Part shown: positions 17,670 to 26,443 of the stretch, in pieces
Numbering within the stretch: position 1 is the stretch's first letter
Layout: every line of letters begins with the position of its first letter
DNA from: CAG-791 sp963650385
Lineage (GTDB): Bacteria; Bacillota; Clostridia; Lachnospirales; Lachnospiraceae
Direction of reading: 5' to 3'
DNA: 58,859 bases
Assembly: GCA_963650385.1 (NCBI GenBank)
Contig: CAVJLL010000014.1
Span: 1-58,859, forward strand
Position numbers and translations under genes: made by a program
The notes under the pieces: generated by a model
Told to the model about the DNA's origin: nothing
The model's database searches: none
What the model saw: only the letters and a program-made list of their open reading frames with translations

Positions 17670-19928
17670 ATGGCAAGAAAAACAACGACCGAACCAATTG
17701 AAGAGCAGATCATTCCCAGCGAGTATTCGGAGCTGATGCAGAAGTCCTACATCGACTACGCGATGTCGGTCATCATCAGCCGTGCACTTCCGGACATCCG
17801 GGACGGCTTAAAGCCCGTGCAGCGCCGCGTGCTCTACGACATGTCGGAGCTCGGCATTCACTATGACGGCGCCTACCGAAAGTCCGCGCGCATCGTCGGC
17901 GATACCATGGGTAAATACCACCCGCACGGCGATTCCTCGATCTACGACTCCCTGGTCGTGATGGCGCAGGACTTTAAAAAGGAGCTCCCGCTCGTCGACG
18001 GCCACGGGAACTTCGGCACCATCGAGGGTGATTCTGCCGCTGCCATGCGTTACACCGAGGCAAGGCTGCAGAAGATCACCGAGGAAGGTCTTCTCGCCGA
18101 TCTTGACAAGGACGTCGTGGACTTTGTTCCGAACTTTGATGAGACGGAGAAGGAGCCTTCGGTCCTGCCGGCCATGTTCCCGAACTTCCTCATCAACGGC
18201 TCCGAGGGCATCGCGGTCGGCATGGCAACCTCCACGCCCACGCACAATGCGGCGGAGGCCATCGATGCCGAAATCGCACTGCTGGAGGATCCGCAGGCGA
18301 CCACAAGGGATCTGATGCGGCATATAAAGGGACCGGATTTTCCGACGGGAGGCATCGTTGTCAACAAAAACGACCTGCCCGCCATCTACGAGACCGGACA
18401 GGGCAAAATTCGTCTGCGCGGCAAAGTGGAGATCGAAAAGGGCAAGTCCGGCCACATCCAGCTGGTCGTGACCGAGATCCCCTACACCATGATCGGCTCC
18501 GGCATCGCCAAATTCCTGCAGGACGTCGCTGCCCTGTACGAGAACAAGGTGACCTCGGACATCGTGGACATCTCCAACCAGTCCTCCAAGGAGGGCATCC
18601 GCATCGTCATCGAGCTCAAAAAGGACACGGACGTCGAGAACTTCAAGGCACTCCTGTACAAGAAGACCAAGCTCGAGGATACGTTCGGCGTCAACATGCT
18701 GGCCATCAAGGATGGGCGGCCCGAGACTCTGTCTTTGCGCGATGCGCTGCAGGCGAACATCGATTTTGCCTTCGAGGTGACGCGGCGCAAATACGAGACC
18801 ATGCTCGCCAAGGAGCAGGAAAAGCGTGAGATTCAGGAGGGCCTCATCAAGGCCTGCAATGTCATTGACCTCATCATTGAGATCATCCGGGGGTCCGACT
18901 CCACGCAGCAGGCAAAGCGCTGCCTTGTGGACGGAGATACCGAGGGCATCCGGTTCAAAACAAGGGAGTCTGCGGTCATGGCGTCGCAGCTGGGCTTTAC
19001 GCCGCGGCAGGCCGATGCCATCTTAGAGCTGCGTCTTCGCAAGCTCGTGGGTCTGGAAATCAATGCCCTTTTGAAGGAGCATGAGGAGACCGTCGCCAAT
19101 ATTTACCGCTATGAGGACATTCTGGAGCAGAAGAGCTCTATGACAAGGGTCATCCGCGATGAGCTGACCCGCTTCAAGAAGGAGTTTGCAGCCCCCCGGA
19201 AGACGCAGATCATCCAGGGAGAGGAAGCGGTATACGTCAAGCCCGAGGAGGAAGAGACACAGGTCATGTTCGTCATGGACCGCTTCGGCTATGCCAAGAC
19301 GATCGACCTTGCCGCCTATGAGCGGAACCGGGAAACGGTGGAGAGCGAATACAAAATCCACTTCGCCTGCTCCAACCTGGGCCGGGTCTGCGTGTTCACG
19401 GATACCGGCATGATGCACACTGTGAAGGTCAGCGACCTTCCGATGGGCAAGCTCAAGGAAAAGGGACGCCCCATCGACAATGTGTGCAAGTTCGACTCGG
19501 CGAAGGAAAACGTGGTGTACATCACAAACCAGAGCGAGCTGAACCTGTATCGTCTTGTATTTGTGACCGCACAGGGCTATGTTAAGATGGTCAGCGGCGG
19601 AGAGTTTGACGTGACGCGCCTGACCATTCAGGCATCCAAGCTCGAGGACGACGACCGCCTGGTGATGGTGCATGCCGTGACCGACCAGAATGCACTGGTG
19701 CTGCGGACCAAGGAAGGATTTTTTCTGAAATATGCGCTCGAAGAGGTGCCGGAGCAGAAGAAAAACGCGAGAGGCGTGCGCGGAATTAAGCTGTCTGCCA
19801 AGGATGAGGTGGAGGATGCCTGGGTGCTGCAGCCGGGAACGGCCAACGTAGTAACCTTCCACGACCGCGAGGTGGATCTGAATCATTTAAAGTCTACGGC
19901 CCGCGGCGGCAAAGGAACGAAGAAGTAA
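17670..19928 (+). CDS. Type IIA DNA topoisomerase, DNA-cleaving subunit (ParC/GyrA-like, no clear GyrA-box)
   Basis: The A subunit cuts and rejoins DNA through Tyr128 (AAAMRYTEARL). The quinolone region reads HGDSSIYDSLV with Ser89 and Asp93, the susceptible-type residues. The breakage-reunion domain is complete and is followed by a beta-pinwheel-like C-terminal domain. At the place where gyrases carry QRRGGKG or RGGRG, this protein has KLKEKGRPIDN. It is 752 aa, shorter than typical GyrA (about 820-870) and nearer to ParC. A RGGKGTKK tail ends the protein. I therefore read this as a possible topoisomerase IV pair, though annotation pipelines would probably say gyrase. Confidence 0.88.
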   Translation: MARKTTTEPIEEQIIPSEYSELMQKSYIDYAMSVIISRALPDIRDGLKPVQRRVLYDMSELGIHYDGAYRKSARIVGDTMGKYHPHGDSSIYDSLVVMAQDFKKELPLVDGHGNFGTIEGDSAAAMRYTEARLQKITEEGLLADLDKDVVDFVPNFDETEKEPSVLPAMFPNFLINGSEGIAVGMATSTPTHNAAEAIDAEIALLEDPQATTRDLMRHIKGPDFPTGGIVVNKNDLPAIYETGQGKIRLRGKVEIEKGKSGHIQLVVTEIPYTMIGSGIAKFLQDVAALYENKVTSDIVDISNQSSKEGIRIVIELKKDTDVENFKALLYKKTKLEDTFGVNMLAIKDGRPETLSLRDALQANIDFAFEVTRRKYETMLAKEQEKREIQEGLIKACNVIDLIIEIIRGSDSTQQAKRCLVDGDTEGIRFKTRESAVMASQLGFTPRQADAILELRLRKLVGLEINALLKEHEETVANIYRYEDILEQKSSMTRVIRDELTRFKKEFAAPRKTQIIQGEEAVYVKPEEEETQVMFVMDRFGYAKTIDLAAYERNRETVESEYKIHFACSNLGRVCVFTDTGMMHTVKVSDLPMGKLKEKGRPIDNVCKFDSAKENVVYITNQSELNLYRLVFVTAQGYVKMVSGGEFDVTRLTIQASKLEDDDRLVMVHAVTDQNALVLRTKEGFFLKYALEEVPEQKKNARGVRGIKLSAKDEVEDAWVLQPGTANVVTFHDREVDLNHLKSTARGGKGTKK

Positions 19929-19971
19929 TAAAAAGCATGCCGCTGCAGGGCAGCGGCAGGGAGAGGTGAAC

Positions 19972-20523
19972 ATGAGAGTAATTGCCGGAACGGCACGGAG
20001 CATGCCGCTGATGGTGCCGGAGGGAATGGATACCAGACCCACGCAGGACATCATCAAGGAAACGTTATTTAACATCATTCAGTTTGATGTGCCGGGATGT
20101 GTATTTCTGGATCTGTGCGCAGGAAGCGGCTCCATCGGCATCGAGGCGCTTTCGCGCGGAGCCAAAAAGGCATATCTGGTGGAGAGCGGCAAGACGGCAG
20201 CGGCCTGCATTCAGGCCAACCTCCACAAAACGCATTTTGAGGAGAACGGCGTCCTTCTGAAGATGGACGTCATGAATGCGCTGCACCACATCCATGAGAA
20301 GCAGGCCGATATCATCTATCTGGATCCGCCCTACCAGAGCGACACCTGCCGGCGGGTGCTGACGGCACTGGACGATATGCCCTATGTCACAGAGGAGACG
20401 ATGATCATTGTGGAGACGGCGCTGGACACGGACTTCTCCTTCCTGGAGGAGACGGGCCTTGCGATTGTCCGGGAGAAGGATTACCGCTCTCAGCGGCATC
20501 TGTTCATCCGCAGAAAACAGTGA
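19972..20523 (+). CDS. rsmD: 16S rRNA (guanine966-N2)-methyltransferase RsmD
   Basis: RsmD methylates G966 of 16S rRNA. The 183-residue protein opens MRVIAGTARSMPL, has the target-site motif TRPTQDIIKETLFNI, the SAM-binding LDLCAGSGSIGIEALSRGA and the catalytic DPPY (YLDPPYQS). ATG 19972 is preferred over GTG 19966 because GAGAGG lies at proper distance. A short hairpin, CCGCTGC-AGG-GCAGCGG, lies in the gap after the topoisomerase gene. rsmD directly before coaD is a common Firmicutes arrangement. Confidence 0.93.
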   Translation: MRVIAGTARSMPLMVPEGMDTRPTQDIIKETLFNIIQFDVPGCVFLDLCAGSGSIGIEALSRGAKKAYLVESGKTAAACIQANLHKTHFEENGVLLKMDVMNALHHIHEKQADIIYLDPPYQSDTCRRVLTALDDMPYVTEETMIIVETALDTDFSFLEETGLAIVREKDYRSQRHLFIRRKQ

Positions 20524-20610
20524 AACCGTGTATGCAGCGCCCGTCCGGGATCGGCATTCGCAGACGTTGGGTGCGGCAGGCGCGGAGGGGAATACGGGAG
20601 CGAGAAAATC

Positions 20611-21105
20611 ATGATTAAGGCAATCTATCCGGGCAGCTTTGACCCGGTGACCTTCGGTCATCTGGATGTGATCCGGCGGGCGGCGAGAATGTTCGACGAG
20701 GTGACGGTCTGCGTACTGGACAACAAGGCGAAGACTCCGTTGTTTTCAGTAGAGGAACGTGTTAAAATGCTACAGGATGTCACATCCGAAATGCCCAATA
20801 TCCGTGTGGATTCCTATTACGGACTGCTCATCGATTACGCCGAGAAGATCGGCGCGCACGTGAGCATCCGCGGACTTCGGGCAGTGACGGATTTTGAGTA
20901 TGAGCTGCAGATTGCGCAGACCAACAAGCTTCTCTCGAAAGGGAAGCTGGACACGGTGTTTCTCACGACCAGCCTGCAGTATGCATATCTGAGTTCCTCA
21001 AGTGTGAAGGAGATTGCCGCCTTTGGCGGTGACATCAGTGTGTGCGTGCCGTCGGAGGTAGAGCAGATGGTACGAGCGAAATACGATGGAGGCAGCCCGT
21101 TATGA
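20611..21105 (+). CDS. coaD: Phosphopantetheine adenylyltransferase CoaD
   Basis: CoaD makes dephospho-CoA from 4'-phosphopantetheine and ATP, the penultimate step of coenzyme A synthesis. At 164 aa it is the standard size. The nucleotidyltransferase signature GSFDPVTFGHLDVI contains the T/HxGH-type site with His17, RGLRAVTDFEYELQ matches the substrate loop, and SSSSVKEIA is the ISSTxVR-like motif. The stop overlaps the start of the next gene (ATGA), so the coiled-coil protein is translationally coupled to it. Confidence 0.96.
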   Translation: MIKAIYPGSFDPVTFGHLDVIRRAARMFDEVTVCVLDNKAKTPLFSVEERVKMLQDVTSEMPNIRVDSYYGLLIDYAEKIGAHVSIRGLRAVTDFEYELQIAQTNKLLSKGKLDTVFLTTSLQYAYLSSSSVKEIAAFGGDISVCVPSEVEQMVRAKYDGGSPL

Positions 21106-21968
21106 GCAGCAACAAGATCGAACGCAAGATTGACGAAATCGAGGATTTCCTTGAAACCTGTAAATACAAGCCCCTTTCCAAGGACTATATTCTGGTAAAC
21201 CGGGAGAGAATCGATACGCTTGTGGAAGAGCTGCGGGATGTCATTCCGGATGAGGTCGCCAGGTACCGCGAGGTACTCGACCAGAAGGATGCCATCTTTG
21301 CGGATGCCAAGGATAAGGCACAGGCTCTGATTCAGAAGGCTACCGAGCAGATGAATCAGCAGATCAACGAAGAAGAGGTCATGAAGCAGGCCTATGAGCA
21401 GGCCGGGCAGATGGTGTCGGCGGCCAATCAGGAGGCGGCAGATACCACGCAGAAGGCCGCAGATCAGGCCAATGAGATGATCACCAGCGCGCAGAGCCAG
21501 GCAAACGACATCATGGCGCAGGCGCAGCAGCAGTCGTCGGCTATGGTGCAGGAGGCGCAGAACCAGGCACAGCAGATTGTCGCATCGGCTTCCCAGCAGG
21601 TGAACGACTTCAACCAGCAGGCACAGTCCTATCTTGCCGATATGCTCGCGCATCTCGAGGAGCTGACCCAGAGCGTGATCAGTGACACCAATACGGTCTA
21701 CCAGTCGACGCTCCAGAGCATGAATTCATACCTGCAGAACGTGCAGAACGACCGCAACGCACTGGCACAGCAGATGCAGGAGTCTGCATTTGCACGGCAG
21801 CAGGCGACGGCACTCGAGCAGCAGACGGCCAACCAGGCGGTGCAGGAGGCCGGCGCGATGGCGCAGGCGGCAGTCCTTGCACAGCAGCAGGCGGCGGCAG
21901 AGGCCATGTCCGCAGAGACACCCCAGGACGCAGCCGAAGGGATCGCACCTGAGGAAAACGAGGCATAA
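21102..21968 (+). CDS. Long coiled-coil protein, function unknown
   Basis: The 288-residue product has a folded N-terminal part (MSSNKIERKIDEIEDFLETC followed by an LVNRERIDTLVEELRDVIP segment) and then about 180 residues of Gln/Ala-rich heptad-like sequence such as AQALIQKATEQMNQQINEEE. It ends in an acidic tail. No membrane segment or signal peptide is visible. The N-terminus recalls DivIVA-like or ATPase-stalk (subunit E/H-like) proteins that are often named this way after their coiled coils; I would not assign either function. It overlaps coaD by 4 bp, a linkage that may be conserved in the family. Confidence 0.8.
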   Translation: MSSNKIERKIDEIEDFLETCKYKPLSKDYILVNRERIDTLVEELRDVIPDEVARYREVLDQKDAIFADAKDKAQALIQKATEQMNQQINEEEVMKQAYEQAGQMVSAANQEAADTTQKAADQANEMITSAQSQANDIMAQAQQQSSAMVQEAQNQAQQIVASASQQVNDFNQQAQSYLADMLAHLEELTQSVISDTNTVYQSTLQSMNSYLQNVQNDRNALAQQMQESAFARQQATALEQQTANQAVQEAGAMAQAAVLAQQQAAAEAMSAETPQDAAEGIAPEENEA

Positions 21969-22070
21969 AGAGCCGATATACAGGATGCCGGAGGCCAAAG
22001 CCCTTTTGTCTCCAACCGTGCATCCGGCCGGTACGCATCCCGGCAGATACGATAAGCAGCAGAAACTGAC

Positions 22071-22117
22071 GCAAGGCGTTCGTTCATTCTGGAAAGAGGA
22101 ATGGACGGACGCCTTGC
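22071..22117 (+). promoter_or_regulatory. 19-bp RNA-type hairpin just upstream of a ribosome-binding site
   Basis: GCAAGGCGTTCGTTCATTC and GAATGGACGGACGCCTTGC pair over all 19 positions if two G-U pairs are allowed, around a 9-nt loop. As DNA there are two mismatches, so the pairing is perfect only as RNA of the + strand. It ends 4 nt before AGGAGG of the next gene. Confidence 0.65.
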
Positions 22118-22133
22118 TTGCAGGAGGACCAAC

Positions 22134-22712
22134 ATGCATACGGCAAAGAAAAGAACAGCAAAGGGCGATTTTGGATTCCACAAAAGCCAGCGAAGGAAAA
22201 AGCTGCTCATTACCGCGCTCTTTTATGCGGCAGCCTTTTCCATGTATTTTGCAGCCGCAGCTATCCTCGGAACCAACCAGAACTGGTTCACCATCCTGGC
22301 CGTTCTGATCCTGCTTCCGGCCGCCAAGCAGACCGTGGCGCTGATCATGCTGCTTCGCGCCGGGGACTGCCCGCAGGAGGTGCGGGAGGCTGTGGAGAAC
22401 CATGTGGGGACGCTGGACAATGCCTACGAGCTGTACTTCACGACGGAGAAGAAGAACTTCAACATCCTGCACCTTACGGCCGCAGGGAAGACCGTCGCGG
22501 CACTCACGCAGGATCCGAAGTGCGACTGTCCGGCCGGCGAGCAGCACCTTCGGAAAATGCTGATGACAAACGGCTTTCACGGCTATCAGGTGAAGATCTT
22601 CTCCGGGCTCGACAGCTATCTTACGCGCCTTGACCAGCTCCGGAGCCTTGGCAGCGAGGAGGGCGCGGACCATGCGGCACTCTTTGAACTGCTGTACCGC
22701 ATCAGCCTGTAG
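22134..22712 (+). CDS. Small membrane protein, function unknown
   Basis: The 192-residue protein has a basic start (MHTAKKRTAKGDFGFHKSQR), two likely membrane helices at about residues 24-45 and 51-73, and a soluble C-terminal domain of about 115 residues, probably cytosolic. The soluble part contains FTTEKKNFNILHLTAAGKTV and a CDCPAGEQHL segment. AGGAGG precedes ATG 22134; the longer frame from 22101 would begin inside the hairpin. I do not recognise the family. It lies between the coiled-coil gene and an rRNA-modifying enzyme, which suggests no pathway. Confidence 0.8.
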   Translation: MHTAKKRTAKGDFGFHKSQRRKKLLITALFYAAAFSMYFAAAAILGTNQNWFTILAVLILLPAAKQTVALIMLLRAGDCPQEVREAVENHVGTLDNAYELYFTTEKKNFNILHLTAAGKTVAALTQDPKCDCPAGEQHLRKMLMTNGFHGYQVKIFSGLDSYLTRLDQLRSLGSEEGADHAALFELLYRISL

Positions 22713-22731
22713 GCAGGCATGAGGTTTACAC

Positions 22732-23799
22732 ATGCAGGAACACATCATTACTACGCTCGAGGCCGGACAGCGCCTGGACAAATACCTTCACCGCCTCCTG
22801 CCGGATGCGCAGAACTCTTTTCTCTACAAGATGCTCCGCAAGAAGAACATAACGCTGAACGGCAGGAAGGCGGCCGGAAATGAGCTCCTTGCGGAGAGGG
22901 ATGCGGTCCGTCTGTTTCTCTCGGATGAGACGTATGCGAAGATGGGCGGACGGTTGACGGCCGCAGGAGCGGGCAGCCGGCGGGAGCCTTCGAAGGAAGC
23001 AGGAACAAAAACAGAAACGAAAACAGCTTATAACCTCCTGCAGAAGCGTTTTCCGCAGCTGCGTATTCTGTATGAGGATGCGCACATTGCGGCGGCCTAT
23101 AAGCCGGCCGGCGTCCTTTCGCAGAAGGCACAGCCGGAGGACCTTTCCTTAAACGAATGGTTTCTGGGACTTTTATTTTCACGCGGGGAGCTCAGTGAGG
23201 AGACGCTCCGGCACTTTACACCCTCCGTGCAGAACCGCCTGGACCGCAATACAGAAGGCATTGTTCTCCTGGCCAAGACGCTCCCGGGCAGTCACCTTCT
23301 GACGGGACTCCAGCGGGAGCACCTTCTGGATAAGTATTACCACATGATCGTTGCCGGAAGGATACAGGAGGCGGGGACCATCGAGGGGTACCTGGCCAAG
23401 GATGAGAAGAGCAACACCGTGCAGATCCATCAAACACCCGGGGAGGGCCGTGTTTATGCGAAGACCGAGTACCGGCCGCTGAAGGCCGGGCGGCAGGAGC
23501 TTACACTGGTGGAGGCCAGGCTCATTACCGGCAGGACGCACCAGCTGCGCGCACACCTTGCCGGCATAGGACATCCGATCCTGGGGGATCCCAAATACGG
23601 AAGTCCTGCATACAACCAGGCACTTCGCGGGTACGGCATCCGCGCCCAGCTTCTCCTGTGCCAGAGGGTCGAATTCCCGAAGGATCCCGCAGCCCTTGCA
23701 CCCTTTGGAAGAGAGGATCTTGCAGGAACGGTGATTTCCTGCCGGGAGCCGGAAATCTATGAGACGCTGCTGACCGGCAATGTAAAAAGGAAAAATTAA
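22732..23799 (+). CDS. RluD/RluC-type large ribosomal subunit pseudouridine synthase
   Basis: These enzymes convert uridines in 23S rRNA to pseudouridine. The N-terminal S4 RNA-binding domain is visible (GQRLDKYLHRLLPDAQNSFL and KKNITLNGRKA). The catalytic motif is VQNRLDRNTEGIVLLAK with the essential Asp in RLDR. The late block EARLITGRTHQLRAHLAGIG followed by HPILGDPKYG is diagnostic. A linker with GTKTETKTA around residues 91-101 separates the domains. Length 355 aa. Whether its target is the RluC or RluD site cannot be decided. It ends with the start of recU (shared bases at 23799). Confidence 0.92.
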   Translation: MQEHIITTLEAGQRLDKYLHRLLPDAQNSFLYKMLRKKNITLNGRKAAGNELLAERDAVRLFLSDETYAKMGGRLTAAGAGSRREPSKEAGTKTETKTAYNLLQKRFPQLRILYEDAHIAAAYKPAGVLSQKAQPEDLSLNEWFLGLLFSRGELSEETLRHFTPSVQNRLDRNTEGIVLLAKTLPGSHLLTGLQREHLLDKYYHMIVAGRIQEAGTIEGYLAKDEKSNTVQIHQTPGEGRVYAKTEYRPLKAGRQELTLVEARLITGRTHQLRAHLAGIGHPILGDPKYGSPAYNQALRGYGIRAQLLLCQRVEFPKDPAALAPFGREDLAGTVISCREPEIYETLLTGNVKRKN

Positions 23800-24335
23800 T
23801 GGCAACCTGGAATTCGCGGGGCCTTCGCGGCTCGCTTCTGGAAGAAGAAATCAACCGGACCAACGAAACCTATAAGGAGCAGGGACTGTGCCTGATCCAG
23901 AAGATCCCCACACCCATCACGCCCATTCAGCTCGACAAGCAGACGCGGCACATCACGCTCGCTTACTTTGAACAGAAGAGCACGGTGGACTACATCGGCG
24001 TCGTGCAGGGGTATCCGGTGTGCTTTGACGCCAAGGAGGTCAAGACCTCGACCTTTGCGCTGCAGAACGTCCATCCGCACCAGGTGGACTTCATGCAGCG
24101 CTTTGAGCGGCAGGACGGCATCGCCTTTTTCCTGATCTACTACACCGGCATGGAGCAGTACTATTACCTTCCTTTCCGCAATTTTCTCCCCTTCTGGGAG
24201 CGGATGGAGGCCGGCGGACGCAAGAGCTTCCGCTTTGACGAACTGGACCAGACATACCTCCTTCCAAAGCGGCCCGGGATCATGGTGCCGTACCTGGAGA
24301 TGATCAATAAGGATATTTCGGAGCGCGAGGCGTAG
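23799..24335 (+). CDS. recU: Holliday junction resolvase RecU
   Basis: RecU cleaves four-way junctions in Firmicutes recombination and chromosome segregation. The 178-aa product shows the family pattern: NSRGLRGSLLEEEINRTNE, PTPITPIQL, the metal-binding core STVDYIGVVQGYPVCFDAKE, and LQNVHPHQVDFMQRF. It lacks the long N-terminal extension of B. subtilis RecU, as in many clostridial forms. It is unusual only in position, since RecU often neighbours a penicillin-binding protein gene that is absent here. Confidence 0.9.
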   Translation: MATWNSRGLRGSLLEEEINRTNETYKEQGLCLIQKIPTPITPIQLDKQTRHITLAYFEQKSTVDYIGVVQGYPVCFDAKEVKTSTFALQNVHPHQVDFMQRFERQDGIAFFLIYYTGMEQYYYLPFRNFLPFWERMEAGGRKSFRFDELDQTYLLPKRPGIMVPYLEMINKDISEREA

Positions 24336-24351
24336 CTGTTCCGGCGCTTGC

Positions 24352-24381
24352 TTGACAGGCCTGCGGGCGTTCTGGTATAGT
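24352..24381 (+). promoter_or_regulatory. Promoter of the histidine operon
   Basis: TTGACA (24352-24357) and TATAGT (24376-24381) with an 18-bp spacer. The leader of about 75 nt contains CACTGCACAGTG, a 12-bp palindrome (about 24412-24423), but no T-box or attenuator fold that I could see. Confidence 0.8.
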
Positions 24382-24463
24382 CACAGCTGGTTTAATTATT
24401 TACTAAATTATCACTGCACAGTGCTAAAGCGATGCCTGCGCAGTCCGTTCAGGAGAGGCAGAT

Positions 24464-25597
24464 ATGGCAGACAGAAAACGACAGGAGCTTCTTCATACAC
24501 CGGAGGGTGTGTGGGATCATTACGGCGCGGACTGCGCCCAGTACGAAACCCTCATACATGGGATCGGTGAAACCATGCACCGGTACGGCTACGAGAGCAT
24601 CAAGACGCCGACCTTTGAGTTCTTTGACGTGTTTTCCAGAGAAATCGGAACGACACCGTCCCGGGAGCTGTACAAGTTCTTCGATAAGGAGGGGAACACG
24701 CTGGTGCTGCGGCCGGACTTTACGCCGTCGGTTGCCCGGTGCGCTGCCAAGTATTTTATGGACGAGGAGCGCCCTTTGAAGTTCTGCTATGAGGGGAGTG
24801 CGTTCATCAACACCTCGAATCTGCAGGGCAAATTAAAGGAATCCACACAGATGGGCGCCGAGTGCATCAACGATGCCTCTGCCGAGGCGGATGCGGAGAT
24901 GCTGGCCCTTCTGATCGAGGCGCTTCTGGGCGCGGGGCTCGGCAAGTTCCAGATTACCGTCGGGGATGTGGAGTATTTTCGCGGCGTCTGCGAGGCGGCC
25001 GGACTGGATGGGGAGACGGAGAGTGAGCTGCGGGATTACATTTCCGGGAAGAATTATTTTGCAGCGGAGAACCTTCTGAAAAAACAGTCCCTGGATCCGG
25101 CCATTGCCGGCCAGATTCTGCAGATTGCAGGCTTTGCAGGAAGCGATGAGGACCTGGAACAGATGCGGAAGGCGGCGCCGAATGAACGGGCCGAGGGTGC
25201 GGTCAGCCGTCTCATCGAGGTGTACCGTCTGCTGAAGCTCTACGGCTATGAGCAGTACATCAGCTTTGACCTCTCACTGCTGTCCAAGTACCGCTATTAC
25301 ACCGGAATCCTGTTCAAGGCCTATACATACGGCGTGGGCGACCCGGTGGCAACCGGCGGCCGGTACGATACGCTCCTTTCGCAGTTCGGCAAGCAGGCAC
25401 CGGCCATCGGCTTTATGTTCCAGATTGATACGCTTTTGGAGGCCATGCGCAGTCAGAACGCAGAGCCGATGGTCACGCCTTCGCCGGAGGTTGTCACCTA
25501 CACCAAAGAGGACTATGCCGCAAAGCTTGCCGGCGTGCAGAAGGCCAGAAGGCTGGGACGCCGCATAACACTGGTTCCGAAGAAAGGAGAGCAGTAA
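24464..25597 (+). CDS. hisZ: ATP phosphoribosyltransferase regulatory subunit HisZ
   Basis: HisZ is a histidyl-tRNA-synthetase-like protein without aminoacylation activity; it pairs with short HisG and gives it activity and histidine feedback. The 377-aa sequence has the class II motifs TPEGVWDHYG, YGYESIKTPTFEFFDVFSRE, LVLRPDFTPSVAR, RYYTGILFKAYTYG and GGRYDTLLSQFG, but no anticodon-binding domain. It is the first gene of the his operon and its stop is one base from hisG. Confidence 0.93.
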   Translation: MADRKRQELLHTPEGVWDHYGADCAQYETLIHGIGETMHRYGYESIKTPTFEFFDVFSREIGTTPSRELYKFFDKEGNTLVLRPDFTPSVARCAAKYFMDEERPLKFCYEGSAFINTSNLQGKLKESTQMGAECINDASAEADAEMLALLIEALLGAGLGKFQITVGDVEYFRGVCEAAGLDGETESELRDYISGKNYFAAENLLKKQSLDPAIAGQILQIAGFAGSDEDLEQMRKAAPNERAEGAVSRLIEVYRLLKLYGYEQYISFDLSLLSKYRYYTGILFKAYTYGVGDPVATGGRYDTLLSQFGKQAPAIGFMFQIDTLLEAMRSQNAEPMVTPSPEVVTYTKEDYAAKLAGVQKARRLGRRITLVPKKGEQ

Positions 25598-25598
25598 G

Positions 25599-26231
25599 AT
25601 GGAGGAGCTGACCATTGCCCTGACCAAGGGGCGGCTTGCCGAGCAGACCATGGAGCTGTTCGAGCGGGCCGGATATTCCTGCAGCGAGATGAAAGAGGAC
25701 TCGCGGAAGCTGATCTTCCGCAACCGGGAGCAGAAGCTCAACTTCTTCCTCTCCAAGGGACCGGATGTGCCGACCTACGTGGAGCGCGGCGCGGCCGACA
25801 TCGGCGTTGCAGGATCGGACGTCATTCTGGAGGAGCAGAGAAGAGCCTACGAGGTGCTGGATCTGGGCTTCGGCAAATGCCGCATGTGCGTGGCAGGACC
25901 CGAGAGCGCAAGGGAGAAGCTCCGGCACCACGAAATGATCCGCGTTGCTTCCAAATATCCCAACATCGCAAGGGATTACTTCTACCATGACAAGCAGCAG
26001 ACCGTTGATCTTATCAAGCTCCACGGCTCAGTGGAGCTGGGACCGGTTGTCGGACTCTCGGACGTGATCGTGGATATCGTGGAGACCGGCTCCACGCTCC
26101 GCGCCAACGGACTCGTGGTTCTGGAGACCGTCTGCGACATCTCCGCACGCATGATCGTCAACCAGGTCAGCATGCAGATGAAACAGGAGCGGATCCGCAA
26201 GCTCATCGATGACGTGAAGAGAGCTCTGTAG
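25599..26231 (+). CDS. hisG: ATP phosphoribosyltransferase catalytic subunit, short form
   Basis: HisG condenses ATP with PRPP in the first step of histidine synthesis. At 210 aa it is the short form that lacks the C-terminal regulatory domain, which agrees with the adjacent hisZ. Family stretches include TIALTKGRLAEQTMELF, GPDVPTYVERGAADIGVAG, and the PRPP loop VDIVETGSTLRANGL. After its stop comes a long family B repeat that separates hisZG from hisD. Confidence 0.95.
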   Translation: MEELTIALTKGRLAEQTMELFERAGYSCSEMKEDSRKLIFRNREQKLNFFLSKGPDVPTYVERGAADIGVAGSDVILEEQRRAYEVLDLGFGKCRMCVAGPESAREKLRHHEMIRVASKYPNIARDYFYHDKQQTVDLIKLHGSVELGPVVGLSDVIVDIVETGSTLRANGLVVLETVCDISARMIVNQVSMQMKQERIRKLIDDVKRAL

Positions 26232-26253
26232 CTCGAGGCTCTTGTAACTGCGT

Positions 26254-26409
26254 CGGTCACCGACGGGTCCTGGCGGAGTTGTCCGGTTCGGGGACGTTCT
26301 CACTCTGTCCTCGGACCTAGCGGTGCTAAGCTCGCACAAGACGCTCGCAAGCACCGAGGCCTCGCAAAGCCCCGAACCCGGACATTCTCCGCCACCCTGT
26401 CGGTGACCG
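26254..26409 (+). repeat. Family B repeat, long form (B1)
   Basis: Outer stem CGGTCACCGAC/GTCGGTGACCG, middle stem GGCGGAGTTGTCCG/CGGACATTCTCCGCC, then GGTTCGGGG/CCCCGAACC, enclosing an apical domain that includes TCCTCGGACCTAGCGGTGCT and GACGCTCGCAAGCACCGAGG. In the copy at 38029 the stems differ on both sides but the apical domain is almost identical. It lies inside the his operon between hisG and hisD. Confidence 0.82.
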
Positions 26410-26443
26410 GCGGCGGAATACTACAGCAAAGAGGACACTTACT

